Below, piece by piece: positions 45,963 through 53,994 of a DNA stretch of 53,994 bases (its first letter is position 1; each line of letters begins with the position of its first letter). A program made the position numbers and the translations under genes. Source of the stretch: Solirubrobacter taibaiensis (GTDB taxonomy: Bacteria; Actinomycetota; Thermoleophilia; Solirubrobacterales; Solirubrobacteraceae). The DNA lies in the NCBI GenBank assembly GCA_027587225.1, contig JAPDDQ010000051.1, positions 1 through 53,994 of the forward strand. Direction: 5' to 3'. Under the pieces are notes generated by a model. That model saw only the letters and a program-made list of their open reading frames with translations. It did not search any database and was not told the DNA's origin.

Positions 45963-47464
45963 GGCGCCGCCGCCACTTCGCGCTCGTGCGGCAGCGTCAC
46001 CGTGAACACGGCGCCGCCCTCGTTGCGCGCAGCCACGGTCCCACCCAGCGCCGCCGCGGCTCTTCTCACCAGGGCGAGCCCGAGGCCGCGACCGACCGGG
46101 CCCGGCGGCTTCGTGGTCACACCCGGTGCGAACACGTCGAGGTCGGGCAGGCCGGGGCCGTCGTCGCGGACGGTGATGCGCGCGGTCGCTCCGTCGTCCT
46201 CGAGCGCGACCTGCACCGTGCCGTCACGGTCCGGGCCGAGCGCGTCGAGCGCGTTGTCGACGAGGTTGCCGACGATCGTGGCCAGGTCCGTGGGCGGGAA
46301 GCCCGCGCACAGGCGCGCGCCGGGCTGCACCGTGAGCGTCACGCCGCGCTCGCGCGCCGTCGCGGTCTTGCCCAGCAGCAGCGCGACGAGCACCGGCTCC
46401 TCGATCCCCTCCCCCAGCCGGCCGAGCAGGTCCTGCGCGCTCGCCGCTTCGCTGCCGGCCAGCTCGATCGCCTCCCCTGTCCGGCCGAGCTCGACAAGCC
46501 CCGCGATCACGTGCAGCCGGTTGGCGGCCTCGTGCGTCTGGGCGCGCAGGGCGTCAGCGAGCGCTTTCGTGGCGCCCAATTCCCGTGCGAGCGTCTCCAC
46601 CTCGGTCCGGTCGCGGAGCGTGACGACGGTCCCGACGCGCTGGCCGTCGCGTTCGACGGCGCGGGCGCTCGCGAGCAGGACGCGGTCGCCCGCGATCAGC
46701 GGCGTGTCGTCCCCCAGCGTGTCCGGGTGCAGCTCGGTGTCGCCGAGCAACGTCTGCGCCTCGTCGTTGGTGAGCGCGGGCCGGCCGTGCTCGTCGAACA
46801 CCACGACGCCTTCGCGAAGGCTGTGGAGCGTCGCGTCGTGGTGGGCGTAGAGCGTCGCGATCTCGTGCGGCTCGAGGCCGAGCGTCTGACGCTTGAGGCG
46901 GCGGGCGAGGATGAGGCTCAGGCCGCCGCCGACGGCGAGGATCGCCAGCGCGAGACCGATCAGGCCCGGGAGCAGCGCCGCGACCTCGCTCCCGATCGTG
47001 TCCGTGAGCACGCCGACGCCGACGAGCGCGACGATCCGCCCGTCGTCGTCGCGCACCGGCACGACCGCGCGCACGGAGGAGCCGAGCGTGCCCTCGTAGG
47101 TCTCCGTGACGGTCTCGCCGCGCGCCGCGGGCTCGAACGTCCCGACGAAGCGCTTTCCGATCTGGCTCGGTGTCGGGTGCGTGAAGCGGATGCCCTCGGG
47201 GCTCATGACCGTGATGAAGGACACGTGGCCGTCGCGGCGCAGGCGCTCGGTCAGCGGCTGCAGGGCGCGACTGGGCGTCTGGACGTCCGGCAGCGCGGCC
47301 ACCGTGTGGGCGACCGTCAGCGACCGCTCGCGCGCAGCCGTCTCCGTCCGCTCACGCGCGACGCGCACGGTGATCAGCGCGCCCGCGGCGACCGTCACGG
47401 CGACGACGACGAGCTGCAGGACGAGCAGGCGACCGGCGAGGGAACGCACCCGCATGCGGCGCAT
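45959..47464 (-). CDS. CitA/DcuS-type sensor histidine kinase
   Basis: About 501 residues; ATG 47464 or ATG 47455 (the latter has GGAAAG 9 nt upstream). TM1 (VLQLVVVAVTVAAGALITV), an extracytoplasmic PAS-like (sCache) sensor with FITVMSPEGIRFTHPTPSQI and KRFVGTFEPAARGETVTE, TM2 (ALLPGLIGLALAILAVGGG), a cytoplasmic PAS region, then the kinase: phospho-His in AQTHEAANRLHVIAGLVELG, N box NLVDNALDAL, G boxes DDGPGLPD and GRGLGLALVRRAAA. Typical of the citrate/C4-dicarboxylate sensor group. Confidence 0.93.
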   Translation of the reverse strand: MRRMRVRSLAGRLLVLQLVVVAVTVAAGALITVRVARERTETAARERSLTVAHTVAALPDVQTPSRALQPLTERLRRDGHVSFITVMSPEGIRFTHPTPSQIGKRFVGTFEPAARGETVTETYEGTLGSSVRAVVPVRDDDGRIVALVGVGVLTDTIGSEVAALLPGLIGLALAILAVGGGLSLILARRLKRQTLGLEPHEIATLYAHHDATLHSLREGVVVFDEHGRPALTNDEAQTLLGDTELHPDTLGDDTPLIAGDRVLLASARAVERDGQRVGTVVTLRDRTEVETLARELGATKALADALRAQTHEAANRLHVIAGLVELGRTGEAIELAGSEAASAQDLLGRLGEGIEEPVLVALLLGKTATARERGVTLTVQPGARLCAGFPPTDLATIVGNLVDNALDALGPDRDGTVQVALEDDGATARITVRDDGPGLPDLDVFAPGVTTKPPGPVGRGLGLALVRRAAAALGGTVAARNEGGAVFTVTLPHEREVAAAP

Positions 47465-47509
47465 CTTTCCACGCGGGCGCGTCGGTGACCGGCGATCAAT
47501 ACGACACCT

Positions 47510-47546
47510 ACGACCACAACGACCACAAGCGCGACAGGCGCTTGTG
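47510..47546. promoter_or_regulatory. Candidate regulator-binding site between the kinase gene and dctA
   Basis: Tandem ACGACCACA copies at 47510-47518 and 47519-47527 run into a dyad, CACAAGCGC (47524-47532) and GCGCTTGTG (47538-47546). It sits in the 151-bp divergent gap, the expected place for the response regulator to bind. The assignment is positional. Confidence 0.4.
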
Positions 47547-47615
47547 CGGTTCGTAGCTTCGCCCTCCTCGCGGCAAGAGGGTCGCGGGACAGGAGAGAGA
47601 CGAGAGGAGACCGCT

Positions 47616-48977
47616 GTGAAGCGGCAACTGTGGTTCTGGGTGCTCATCGCCATCGGAGCCGGCATCGCGTTCGGGCTGGTCGCGCCCGAGCAGGCGAAGG
47701 ACTCGAAGTGGCTCGCGGACGCGTTCCTGCAGCTCATCAAGACGGTGACCGCGCCGGTCATCTTCGTCACGGTCGTGATCGGCATCGCCTCGCTCGGCGA
47801 CATGGCGCGCGCCGGCGGCTTGGCGCTGCGGGCGCTCGGCTACTTCCTGATCGCGACGGCGACCGCGCTCACGATCGGCCTCATCGCCGGCAACCTGATC
47901 AAGCCGGGCGCCGGGTTCGACACGTCCGCGGCGGCGGCGAACACGGAAGCCGCGCAGGAGAAGATCGCCGAGGCCGGCGAAGCGGGGTCCGGGCTCACCG
48001 GCTTCCTGATGAACGATCTGATTCCCACGTCGTTCGTGCAGCCGTTCGTCGAGAACGAGATCCTGCGGGTGCTCGTGATCGCGATCCTGGTCGCGGCGGG
48101 CGTCTCGATGCTCGCAGTCCGGCAGCGTGAGCAGGTCGTGGCCGTGTTCGAGACGGTCTCGAAGATCCTCTTCGGCGTGATCCGGCTCATCATGTGGGCC
48201 GCGCCGCTCGGCGCGTTCGGCGGCATGGCGTACACCGTCGCCCAGTTCGGCGGCGGCGCGCTGTCGAACCTGGCGCTGCTGATGGTCACGTTCTGGGGCA
48301 CGTGCGCGATCTTCGTCTTCGGAGTGCTCGGGCTCGTCGCGCGCTGGAGCGGCTTCAGCATCTTCAAGTTCGTGCGGCTGCTGAAGGACGAGCTGCTGAT
48401 CATCGTCGGCACCTCTTCGAGCGAGACGGTGCTGCCGCGGCTGCTGAGCAAGCTCAACAAGGCCGGCGCGTCCAAGCAGACCGTGGGCGTGGTGCTGCCG
48501 ACCGGCTACTCGTTCAACCTCGACGGCACGTGCATCTACCTGACGCTCGGCGCGCTGTTCATCACCCAGGCCGCCGGTCAGTCGATGTCGATCGCCGAGC
48601 AGATCGCGCTGTGCGGCTTGATGGTGTTGACGAGTAAGGGCGCGGCGGGCATCACCGGCGCCGGCCTGGTGACCTTGACCGCCTCGCTGCAGGCGTTCGG
48701 CGGCACGTTCTTCACGGCTGAGTCGATCGCCGTCGGGATCGCGCTGGTGGTCGGTATCGACCGGATCATGAGCGAAGGCCGGGCGCTGACGAACTGCATC
48801 GGCAACGGCGTCGCGACGATGGTGATCGCCAAGCTGCAGGGTGAGCGCGACGACGAGCGCTTCCAGGCCGTGCTGAACGATCCGTCCCTGGCCGATCCGG
48901 ATCGGGTCGAGGACTCCGAGGCGCCGGCCGAGCCACGGTTCGAGCGCCCGGAGGCGCGCGAGCCGGTCCTGGCGTGA
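47616..48977 (+). CDS. dctA: C4-dicarboxylate/amino-acid:cation symporter (DctA-like)
   Basis: 453 residues from GTG 47616, with GAGAGGAGA just upstream. DAACS family: GTSSSETVLPRLL is the hairpin-1 Ser-rich motif, and GYSFNLDGTCIYLTL is the substrate-site motif (NLDGT). About eight TMs plus two re-entrant loops. The last ~40 residues are acidic and cytoplasmic. Likely imports succinate, malate or fumarate with protons or sodium. Divergent from its presumed two-component regulators, with a terminator downstream. Confidence 0.94.
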   Translation: MKRQLWFWVLIAIGAGIAFGLVAPEQAKDSKWLADAFLQLIKTVTAPVIFVTVVIGIASLGDMARAGGLALRALGYFLIATATALTIGLIAGNLIKPGAGFDTSAAAANTEAAQEKIAEAGEAGSGLTGFLMNDLIPTSFVQPFVENEILRVLVIAILVAAGVSMLAVRQREQVVAVFETVSKILFGVIRLIMWAAPLGAFGGMAYTVAQFGGGALSNLALLMVTFWGTCAIFVFGVLGLVARWSGFSIFKFVRLLKDELLIIVGTSSSETVLPRLLSKLNKAGASKQTVGVVLPTGYSFNLDGTCIYLTLGALFITQAAGQSMSIAEQIALCGLMVLTSKGAAGITGAGLVTLTASLQAFGGTFFTAESIAVGIALVVGIDRIMSEGRALTNCIGNGVATMVIAKLQGERDDERFQAVLNDPSLADPDRVEDSEAPAEPRFERPEAREPVLA

Positions 48978-48981
48978 GCTT

Positions 48982-49014
48982 CGGGGCGCCGCGGATTTGT
49001 CCCGCGGCGCCCCG
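48982..49014. terminator. Bidirectional terminator hairpin
   Basis: A perfect 13-bp stem, CGGGGCGCCGCGG (48982-48994) with CCGCGGCGCCCCG (49002-49014), and a 7-nt T-rich loop between them. It sits exactly between convergent dctA (ends 48977) and the nuclease gene (ends 49023). Confidence 0.8.
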
Positions 49015-49022
49015 TCACCGCT

Positions 49023-51803
49023 CTACGGGTTGGTGGTGCTCAACGTGAACGTGAGCGTCTTGGCGTACGAGCCCGTGCGCAGACCCTCATCCGCCGCGAT
49101 CGACTGCTTGAACGCGATGTCGACGTTGCGGGAACTGATCGGCTCGGTCCAGGCCGCCAGCGCGAGCGGGCCGTTGTCGGTCCGCAGCGGCGCGAACGCC
49201 GCGCCGTTGGCGCTGATCTGCACCGGCGAGCGCAGCGCGTGCGCGCCGTTGACGAGGCGACCGGTCGCCGTGCTCGAGGCGTCGATGACGCTCAGCGCCG
49301 CGTTCTCCCCGGTCGACGTGACCGTGGCGACCATCGACGCGTCGTAGGTGCGGGCGATCGCCGGGGTGAACGCGCCGAAGGACGCGTTGCCGATCGTCAG
49401 CGCCAGCGTCGCCGGGACGCTGCCGGAGAGGTTGCTCGGCTGCGACACGCTGGCGCCGTTCTGGAGCTCGAACGTCACGACCGGCGGGTCATGGTCCGAG
49501 ATCCCCGTGCCGTCGCCGTCGGGACGCTCGTAGTAGTCGTTGTCGAAGTGGACGTAGCGGAAGTCCGTCACGCGTGACTCGAGGCCGGCGGTGACGAAGA
49601 TGTGGTCCAGCGTCTGCAGGTGGCCGTTGAACTTGTACGAGTAGGCCAGCCCCGCCGGAGCCTTCGTCCACAGGTTGGACAAGACGTTGTTCTGGGCCAG
49701 CGTCTGCAGCGCGGTCGAGAACTCGAAGTCGTTCAGGTCACCGGCGACGAGCACGTTCTTGCCGGCGTCCTGGAACTCCTTCGCCTTCTTGGCGACCCAG
49801 TCGGCCTCCGAGATGCGGCACGCGTTCTCATGCGACTGCGAAGCCCAGTGGTTGCTCATGGCGACGAAGGACAGGTCGCCCTTCTTGAGCTCGAGCTTGT
49901 ACGGCGCGCGATCGAACAGCGGCCCCGGATGCAGGTCGCACACGCTGGCGTTGCCCCACGGGCTGCCGACTTCCTCGCCGATGACCTCGCCGCCGGTCGC
50001 GGTGGTGCCGTTCTTGACCAGGAAGCCGGTCGCGATGCCGCGGCCGTCGTTGTTGGGCGCGATGTAGCCCGTGTAGTTGCCGAGCGCCGCGGCCAGGCCC
50101 GTCAGGGCGTTCTTGCCGTTGATGACCGCGACCTCCTGGACCGCGATCACGTCCGGCTCCTTGAGGAAGTTGCGGACCGCGAGCACGATCGTGCGGACGC
50201 GCTCGTCGTACTCGGCCTGCGTGATGGTGTGCCCGTCGTTGGACTCGCCGACCGGGAACAGGTTCTCGACGTTGAAGCTCGCCACCCGCAGCGTGTTCGC
50301 GGCCGGCGTCGGGACGGCCGGCGGGTACGCGGCGTTGATCGGACCCCGCTCGATCGTCGGCGCGGTCGCGCCGGCGAGCTGCGGGACGATCTTGAAGTAG
50401 CTGAAGCTGTAGCTCAGCGGGCCGGTGACGCCGCGGACGACGTCGAACAGGTCGAGGTCGACCTGCGTGGCGCTGCGCCACGGCAGGCGCGGGTCAGCCG
50501 GGTTGCCGGCGCCGCCGTCGGGCGAGATGCCGAGTTCCGCGGGCGCGTCCGACCACGGCGTGGACACCGCCGCGGCGTCGCCCTTGCGGAACAGGCGCGT
50601 GGCGTCGGTGCCGGGCTCGACGAACACGTCACGGAACTTCGTGGTGCCGCCGCCGGTGGCGATGCCGACCGGGAGCGTCACGCGCATGCCCTGCAGCGCG
50701 CGGTAGTACGGGCGGGCGATCGGGTCCTGGCCCTCTGCCGCCGTCTGGTCGAGCACCTTCGCGGCGGGAAGCGCGTTGCCGGTCGAGTTGATCGTCGCGA
50801 CGTCGGCGAGGTTGACCTCGTTGGCGCACGGGCACGTCGTGGAACCGACGCCGGTCGGCACGACCTCGATCTGGCCGAACTTCGCGCCGGCGCGGCCGGT
50901 GATCGTGATGTCGCTACCGATCACGGCCTGGGGGTTCGTCGCCGCGCGGCGGATGCCGGGGATGAAGACGGCGCTCGACGTGGTGGCCGCCGGGTCCGGG
51001 TTGGCCTCCTGGATCCAGAGGCCGGCGTCGCCCGGGTAGAGGGCGTCGTACGTCGAGCCGACGAGGTTGTCGATACCGGTGACGATGCCGCGGACGGTCA
51101 CCTGGTCGCCGTTGCACGCGGACTGCGCGCCCATCGTCTGGAGGCTGGTGATCGGCGTGATCGTGCCGGCCGGCTTGCAGGGGCCGCTGCTGGTGGGCAC
51201 GCAGTCGGTGCCGCAGTTCTCAGGGGCCATGGCCTGCGGGCCGGTGAAGTCGTTGGCGTTGTTGTCCGTGTCCGGCTGCGCCTTGCGGATGAAGGCGTCG
51301 TTGCCGTTCGCGGTCGGGAACGCCAGGCCCGTGCCCTCCTTGTAGGCGGCGATGACGCCGGTGTGGCCGACGGCGTCGATGACGGTTCCGGCGTCGTTGC
51401 GCAGCTGCAGGCCGCCGGTGTCGCCGATGCCCTGGGTGAAGATCTGGTCACCGGGGACCGTGCCCGAGTACTCGCCGCCCGCGCTGGGGAGCGGGGTGCC
51501 GGGCTGGTCGTTGATGAACAGGAAGGACTTGCCAGCGGGCAACGTCACGCCAGGGGCGATCTTCGCGCGCGAGCCGACCGCGGAGCCGGTCGCGTTCGAG
51601 CCCCAGATCTCCCAGCCGCCGATGGCCTGCGGGCTGGTGGAGATGTTCTTGATCTGGATGTACTCGTCGTTGCCGCCCGTCGGGCCGCGGAACGCCACGC
51701 CCTGGATTACGACGGTGGTCGAGGGCGCCGCTTGCGCGGCTGGTGCCGCGACCGCGGCCGCCATGAGCGCCGCCAGCGCGAGCTTGAAGAGACGGGGTTT
51801 CAC
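49023..51803 (-). CDS. Secreted ExeM/NucH-type endonuclease with lamin-tail domain
   Basis: 926 residues. A Sec signal peptide (KPRLFKLALAALMAAAVAAP, Ala-X-Ala cleavage near 25). Residues ~30-190 form a lamin-tail domain (GNDEYIQIKNIS; GGWEIWG). An OB-like middle part (~215-480; QVTVRGIVTGI) matches the ExeM layout. The endonuclease/exonuclease/phosphatase domain covers about 500-790 with VIAVQEVAV, VAGDLNDFEF and GISDHDPPVVTFEL (metal and catalytic residues). The last ~120 residues are a beta-rich domain (ASFGAFTPAIARTYDASMVA), probably a surface module. It digests extracellular DNA. The next gene upstream is comEC. Confidence 0.92.
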   Translation of the reverse strand: MKPRLFKLALAALMAAAVAAPAAQAAPSTTVVIQGVAFRGPTGGNDEYIQIKNISTSPQAIGGWEIWGSNATGSAVGSRAKIAPGVTLPAGKSFLFINDQPGTPLPSAGGEYSGTVPGDQIFTQGIGDTGGLQLRNDAGTVIDAVGHTGVIAAYKEGTGLAFPTANGNDAFIRKAQPDTDNNANDFTGPQAMAPENCGTDCVPTSSGPCKPAGTITPITSLQTMGAQSACNGDQVTVRGIVTGIDNLVGSTYDALYPGDAGLWIQEANPDPAATTSSAVFIPGIRRAATNPQAVIGSDITITGRAGAKFGQIEVVPTGVGSTTCPCANEVNLADVATINSTGNALPAAKVLDQTAAEGQDPIARPYYRALQGMRVTLPVGIATGGGTTKFRDVFVEPGTDATRLFRKGDAAAVSTPWSDAPAELGISPDGGAGNPADPRLPWRSATQVDLDLFDVVRGVTGPLSYSFSYFKIVPQLAGATAPTIERGPINAAYPPAVPTPAANTLRVASFNVENLFPVGESNDGHTITQAEYDERVRTIVLAVRNFLKEPDVIAVQEVAVINGKNALTGLAAALGNYTGYIAPNNDGRGIATGFLVKNGTTATGGEVIGEEVGSPWGNASVCDLHPGPLFDRAPYKLELKKGDLSFVAMSNHWASQSHENACRISEADWVAKKAKEFQDAGKNVLVAGDLNDFEFSTALQTLAQNNVLSNLWTKAPAGLAYSYKFNGHLQTLDHIFVTAGLESRVTDFRYVHFDNDYYERPDGDGTGISDHDPPVVTFELQNGASVSQPSNLSGSVPATLALTIGNASFGAFTPAIARTYDASMVATVTSTGENAALSVIDASSTATGRLVNGAHALRSPVQISANGAAFAPLRTDNGPLALAAWTEPISSRNVDIAFKQSIAADEGLRTGSYAKTLTFTLSTTNP

Positions 51804-51856
51804 GATTTGGGAGTCCTTTCCGCGAGGGAATCCGTACGACTTTGGGGTGGAACCTA

Positions 51857-51879
51857 CACGTGAGCGCGGCGCTCACGTG
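51857..51879. repeat. 23-bp perfect palindrome upstream of the nuclease gene
   Basis: The arms CACGTGAGCGC (51857-51867) and GCGCTCACGTG (51869-51879) surround G51868. It lies 54 bp before the nuclease start and 60 bp after the comEC stop. It could terminate comEC or be an operator for the nuclease gene. No T tract follows. Confidence 0.6.
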
Positions 51880-51938
51880 ACGGTTTCGTGACCATCGCCC
51901 GTGGTTGCGCGGTCCGGGCGTGTCCGCAGACGGACACG

Positions 51939-53975
51939 TCATTCGCGGGTGACGCGGCCGTCGTCGGCGTGGATGACCGTCGTGCCGTCCCGGTCGGTCC
52001 GGATTACGGTGGCTTTGGCCCGAATCAGGGCGGCGAGGGTCGACGGCGCCGGATGGCCGTACGTGTTCTCCGCTCCGACCTCGATCGCCGCGAGCTTGGG
52101 CCGGATCTGCTGGAGCAGCGTGGGCAGGCCCGGGTCCGCGCTCCCGTGGTGGGACACCTTGAGGATGTCCACCGGCTCCGGCCGCAGCGGCAGCAGCACG
52201 TGGGACTCGGCGTCGGCGGTCAGCAGCATCGAGATCCCCTCGGCCTCGAGCCGGGTGACCAGCGCGTTGTCGTTCGGGTCGCCGCTGGCGCGCCAGCCCG
52301 GTGGGCGCTTCGGCGGCCACAGCACCTGGAAGGTCAAGCGGCCGAGCGTGATCGTCTCGCCCTGCGCGGGCGCGTGGAGGTTGGCGGGGTGCGCGGCCAG
52401 CACGCGCTGGGTGGGCGAGTCCCAGCCCGCGCCACCGTCGACGACCAGACGCGGCCGGTGGCGTGCGATCACCTGCGCCGCGGCACCCTCGTGGTCGGAC
52501 TCGGCGTGCGTGAGCATCAGCGCGTCCAGCCGGTCGATCCCGGCCTGCTTCAGGCGCGCCAGGATCGGGCCGTCGGGCACGCCGGTGTCGACGAGGACGC
52601 TGATGCCGTCGAGCTGGAAGAGCGTCGCGTCGCCTTGGCCGACGTCCAGGAACGTGACGCGCAGGACCCCGGGCGCGGGCGGCGCGTCCCCGCGCTGCGC
52701 CTGCGCGACCGTCGCCACCGTGACGGCGGCGGCCAGCGCGATCGCGAAGGTCGTGCGCCGCCTTCGCCGCCGCCGCGGGCGATGGGCGACCTGGCGCAGC
52801 GCGAGCGCGACGACGCCCATCAGCACGGCCCAGGCGGCGAGGATGATGGGCAATGTCGCGTTGACCTCGATCGTCGCGAGCGGCAGGCCCGCCGTGTGGT
52901 GCGCGACCTGCTGGATGTAGACGAGCAGCGGACCGGTCAACGCGGTGAACGGCGCCGCCAGCGCGGGCGAGACCTGGGCGGCGGTGGACGCCAGCACCCC
53001 GAGCCACATCACCGGCGCGATGGCCGGCGCCGCCAGCAGGTTCGCCGGGAGCGCCGCGAGCGACACCTGCTGGAAGTGCAGCGCCATCAGCGGTGCCGTG
53101 CCGAGTGTCGCGGCGATCGTGATCGCGGCCACGTCAGCCACCGGCCCGGGCAGGCGTCGAGCGAACGCGGCCCGCAGCGGCTGCGCCCCGGCGAGCAGCG
53201 CCGCGACGGCCACGAACGACAACTGCCACCCCGGCTCCTCCGGCGCGCGCGGATTCAGCGCGAGCGTGACCGCGGCCGCCAGCAGGAGGCCATACCAACG
53301 GTGGCCCGGCCGCCCCGCCAGCGCCGCGACGAGCCCGGCGATCCCCATCACCCCGGCGCGCTGGATCGAGGGCCCGGCGCCGGTCAACGGCACGTACAGC
53401 GCGACCACCGCCACCGCAAGCACGATCCGCGCCGTGTACGGCACCCCGATGAGCGCGCACGCCGCCAGGACCAGCACCACGAGCAGCATCACGTTCTGCC
53501 CTGACACCGCCAAAATGTGCGCGAGCCCGGACGCCTGAAAGTCGTCCTTGACCTTCTCGCTGAGCCGCTCGTCCGCCCCGAGCACCATCCCGCGCAGCAG
53601 CGCCGCCTCTGGCCCCTCGAGCCGCTCGCCCAGCCCGGCCTCCGCCCGCCGACGCACCCCGTCCAACCACCCGGCGAACCCACCCCGCCGTTGCCCGGTG
53701 GCGGTCACGCGCCGCGCATCGATCGCCGCGTGCGCATTCCGCGGGCGCTGATACGCGTCCGCGAACCCGAGCGGCGCCACGCGCCCGGAAACCGCCACGA
53801 TGTCCCCCACCCCCACCCCAGCGGGTGCCGGCCCGGCCCCGTCGAAGGGCGCCGGCGAGAGCGCCCCGCCCGCCGCTGCGCCGACACCCGCCGCACCGCC
53901 GCCCACCGCCGCACCGGCACCCTCCGGACCGCCGCCCGTCGCCTCACCGCCGTCCGCCGCCGCGCCGCCCGCCAC
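51939..53975 (-). CDS. comEC: ComEC/Rec2 DNA-uptake channel protein, N-terminal part unusual
   Basis: 678 residues from GTG 53975, with an in-frame TGA just upstream (53979-53981). Competence domain with many TMs: GMVLGADERLSEKVKDDF, SGLAHILAVSGQNVMLL, GAGPSIQRAGVMG. C-terminal metallo-beta-lactamase-like domain: VTFLDVGQGDATLFQLDG, LTHAESDHEGAA, KVSHHGSADP. Full-length ComEC usually begins with two or three TM helices before the OB-like domain; here an Ala/Gly low-complexity run of ~50 residues takes that place. Either the start lies beyond the window in another frame (frameshift) or the N terminus is shortened. Confidence 0.85.
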   Translation of the reverse strand: MAGGAAADGGEATGGGPEGAGAAVGGGAAGVGAAAGGALSPAPFDGAGPAPAGVGVGDIVAVSGRVAPLGFADAYQRPRNAHAAIDARRVTATGQRRGGFAGWLDGVRRRAEAGLGERLEGPEAALLRGMVLGADERLSEKVKDDFQASGLAHILAVSGQNVMLLVVLVLAACALIGVPYTARIVLAVAVVALYVPLTGAGPSIQRAGVMGIAGLVAALAGRPGHRWYGLLLAAAVTLALNPRAPEEPGWQLSFVAVAALLAGAQPLRAAFARRLPGPVADVAAITIAATLGTAPLMALHFQQVSLAALPANLLAAPAIAPVMWLGVLASTAAQVSPALAAPFTALTGPLLVYIQQVAHHTAGLPLATIEVNATLPIILAAWAVLMGVVALALRQVAHRPRRRRRRRTTFAIALAAAVTVATVAQAQRGDAPPAPGVLRVTFLDVGQGDATLFQLDGISVLVDTGVPDGPILARLKQAGIDRLDALMLTHAESDHEGAAAQVIARHRPRLVVDGGAGWDSPTQRVLAAHPANLHAPAQGETITLGRLTFQVLWPPKRPPGWRASGDPNDNALVTRLEAEGISMLLTADAESHVLLPLRPEPVDILKVSHHGSADPGLPTLLQQIRPKLAAIEVGAENTYGHPAPSTLAALIRAKATVIRTDRDGTTVIHADDGRVTRE

Positions 53976-53994
53976 CGCTCAAGTCGGATCGTAG

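Noticed and set aside
49602..51863. 753-codon plus-strand open frame
   Set aside because: Antisense of the nuclease gene, composed of Arg/Gly/Val/Asp-rich shadow sequence.
53800..53994. 64-codon Pro/Ala-rich plus-strand ORF
   Set aside because: It is the complement of the low-complexity ComEC start and has no supporting signal.

Overview
The window is about 54 kb of high-GC chromosomal DNA, densely packed with housekeeping genes. There are no rRNA or tRNA genes, no prophage and no recognisable transposase. GC-rich codon use, frequent GTG and TTG starts, a HadA/HadB-type dehydratase pair, hrcA-dnaJ order, MFS transporters of the actinobacterial type and a TrpE-G-D-C-F-B-A order suggest an actinobacterium. 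My best guess is the Thermoleophilia/Solirubrobacterales lineage; this is inference, since no 16S or other marker is present.

Layout. 1-270: 3' end of an RGG/Gly-rich protein. 271-715: the only long gene-free gap, filled with palindromes. 716-4806: a DHA2-type MFS pump divergent from an ACT-malic enzyme, a TIGR01777 epimerase-like protein and a small membrane protein. 4803-10267 (minus): a complete branched-chain amino-acid (or related amide) ABC transporter, order livJ-H-M-G-F plus a small membrane protein, with a promoter and start signal visible at livJ. 10401-17825 (minus): hisIE-trpE-G-D-C-F-B-A and a 54-residue membrane peptide, almost all joined by 4-bp ATGA overlaps. 17841-21918 (minus): squalene/phytoene synthase-like protein, FAD oxidoreductase, a soluble GGDEF-EAL protein and a 7-TM protein coupled to it. 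21933-24671 (plus): ArsA-like ATPase and two bacterial PH-domain membrane proteins. 24628-29025 (minus): membrane phosphoesterase, era, ybeY, phoH and yqeY, a classic ribosome/RNA maintenance cluster. 29066-31354 (plus): DUF192 protein and a second DHA2 pump with a cytosolic C-terminal domain. 31351-40961 (minus): DMT permease, threonine dehydratase, two tandem prmA-like methyltransferases, dnaJ, hrcA, HadB, HadA, lepA and murJ. 41012-42374 (plus): rpsT, a strong terminator, and two proteins built of duplicated L7/L12 C-terminal-like domains. 42340-47464 (minus): GH15 enzyme, holA and a CitA/CitB-type two-component system, divergent from the dicarboxylate symporter dctA (47616-48977). 49023-53975 (minus): secreted ExeM/NucH-type nuclease and comEC/rec2.

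Several neighbours plausibly work together: the Liv importer; the complete Trp pathway; the DctS/R-like pair with DctA; the 7-TM protein with the c-di-GMP enzyme; and extracellular nuclease beside the DNA-uptake channel ComEC. The observations I find most interesting are the free-standing double L7/L12-CTD proteins beside rpsT and lepA, the 7-TM/GGDEF-EAL coupled pair, the diverged tandem prmA copies, two related short palindromes at gene borders (21083-21109 and 33098-33128), and the palindrome cluster in 271-715.
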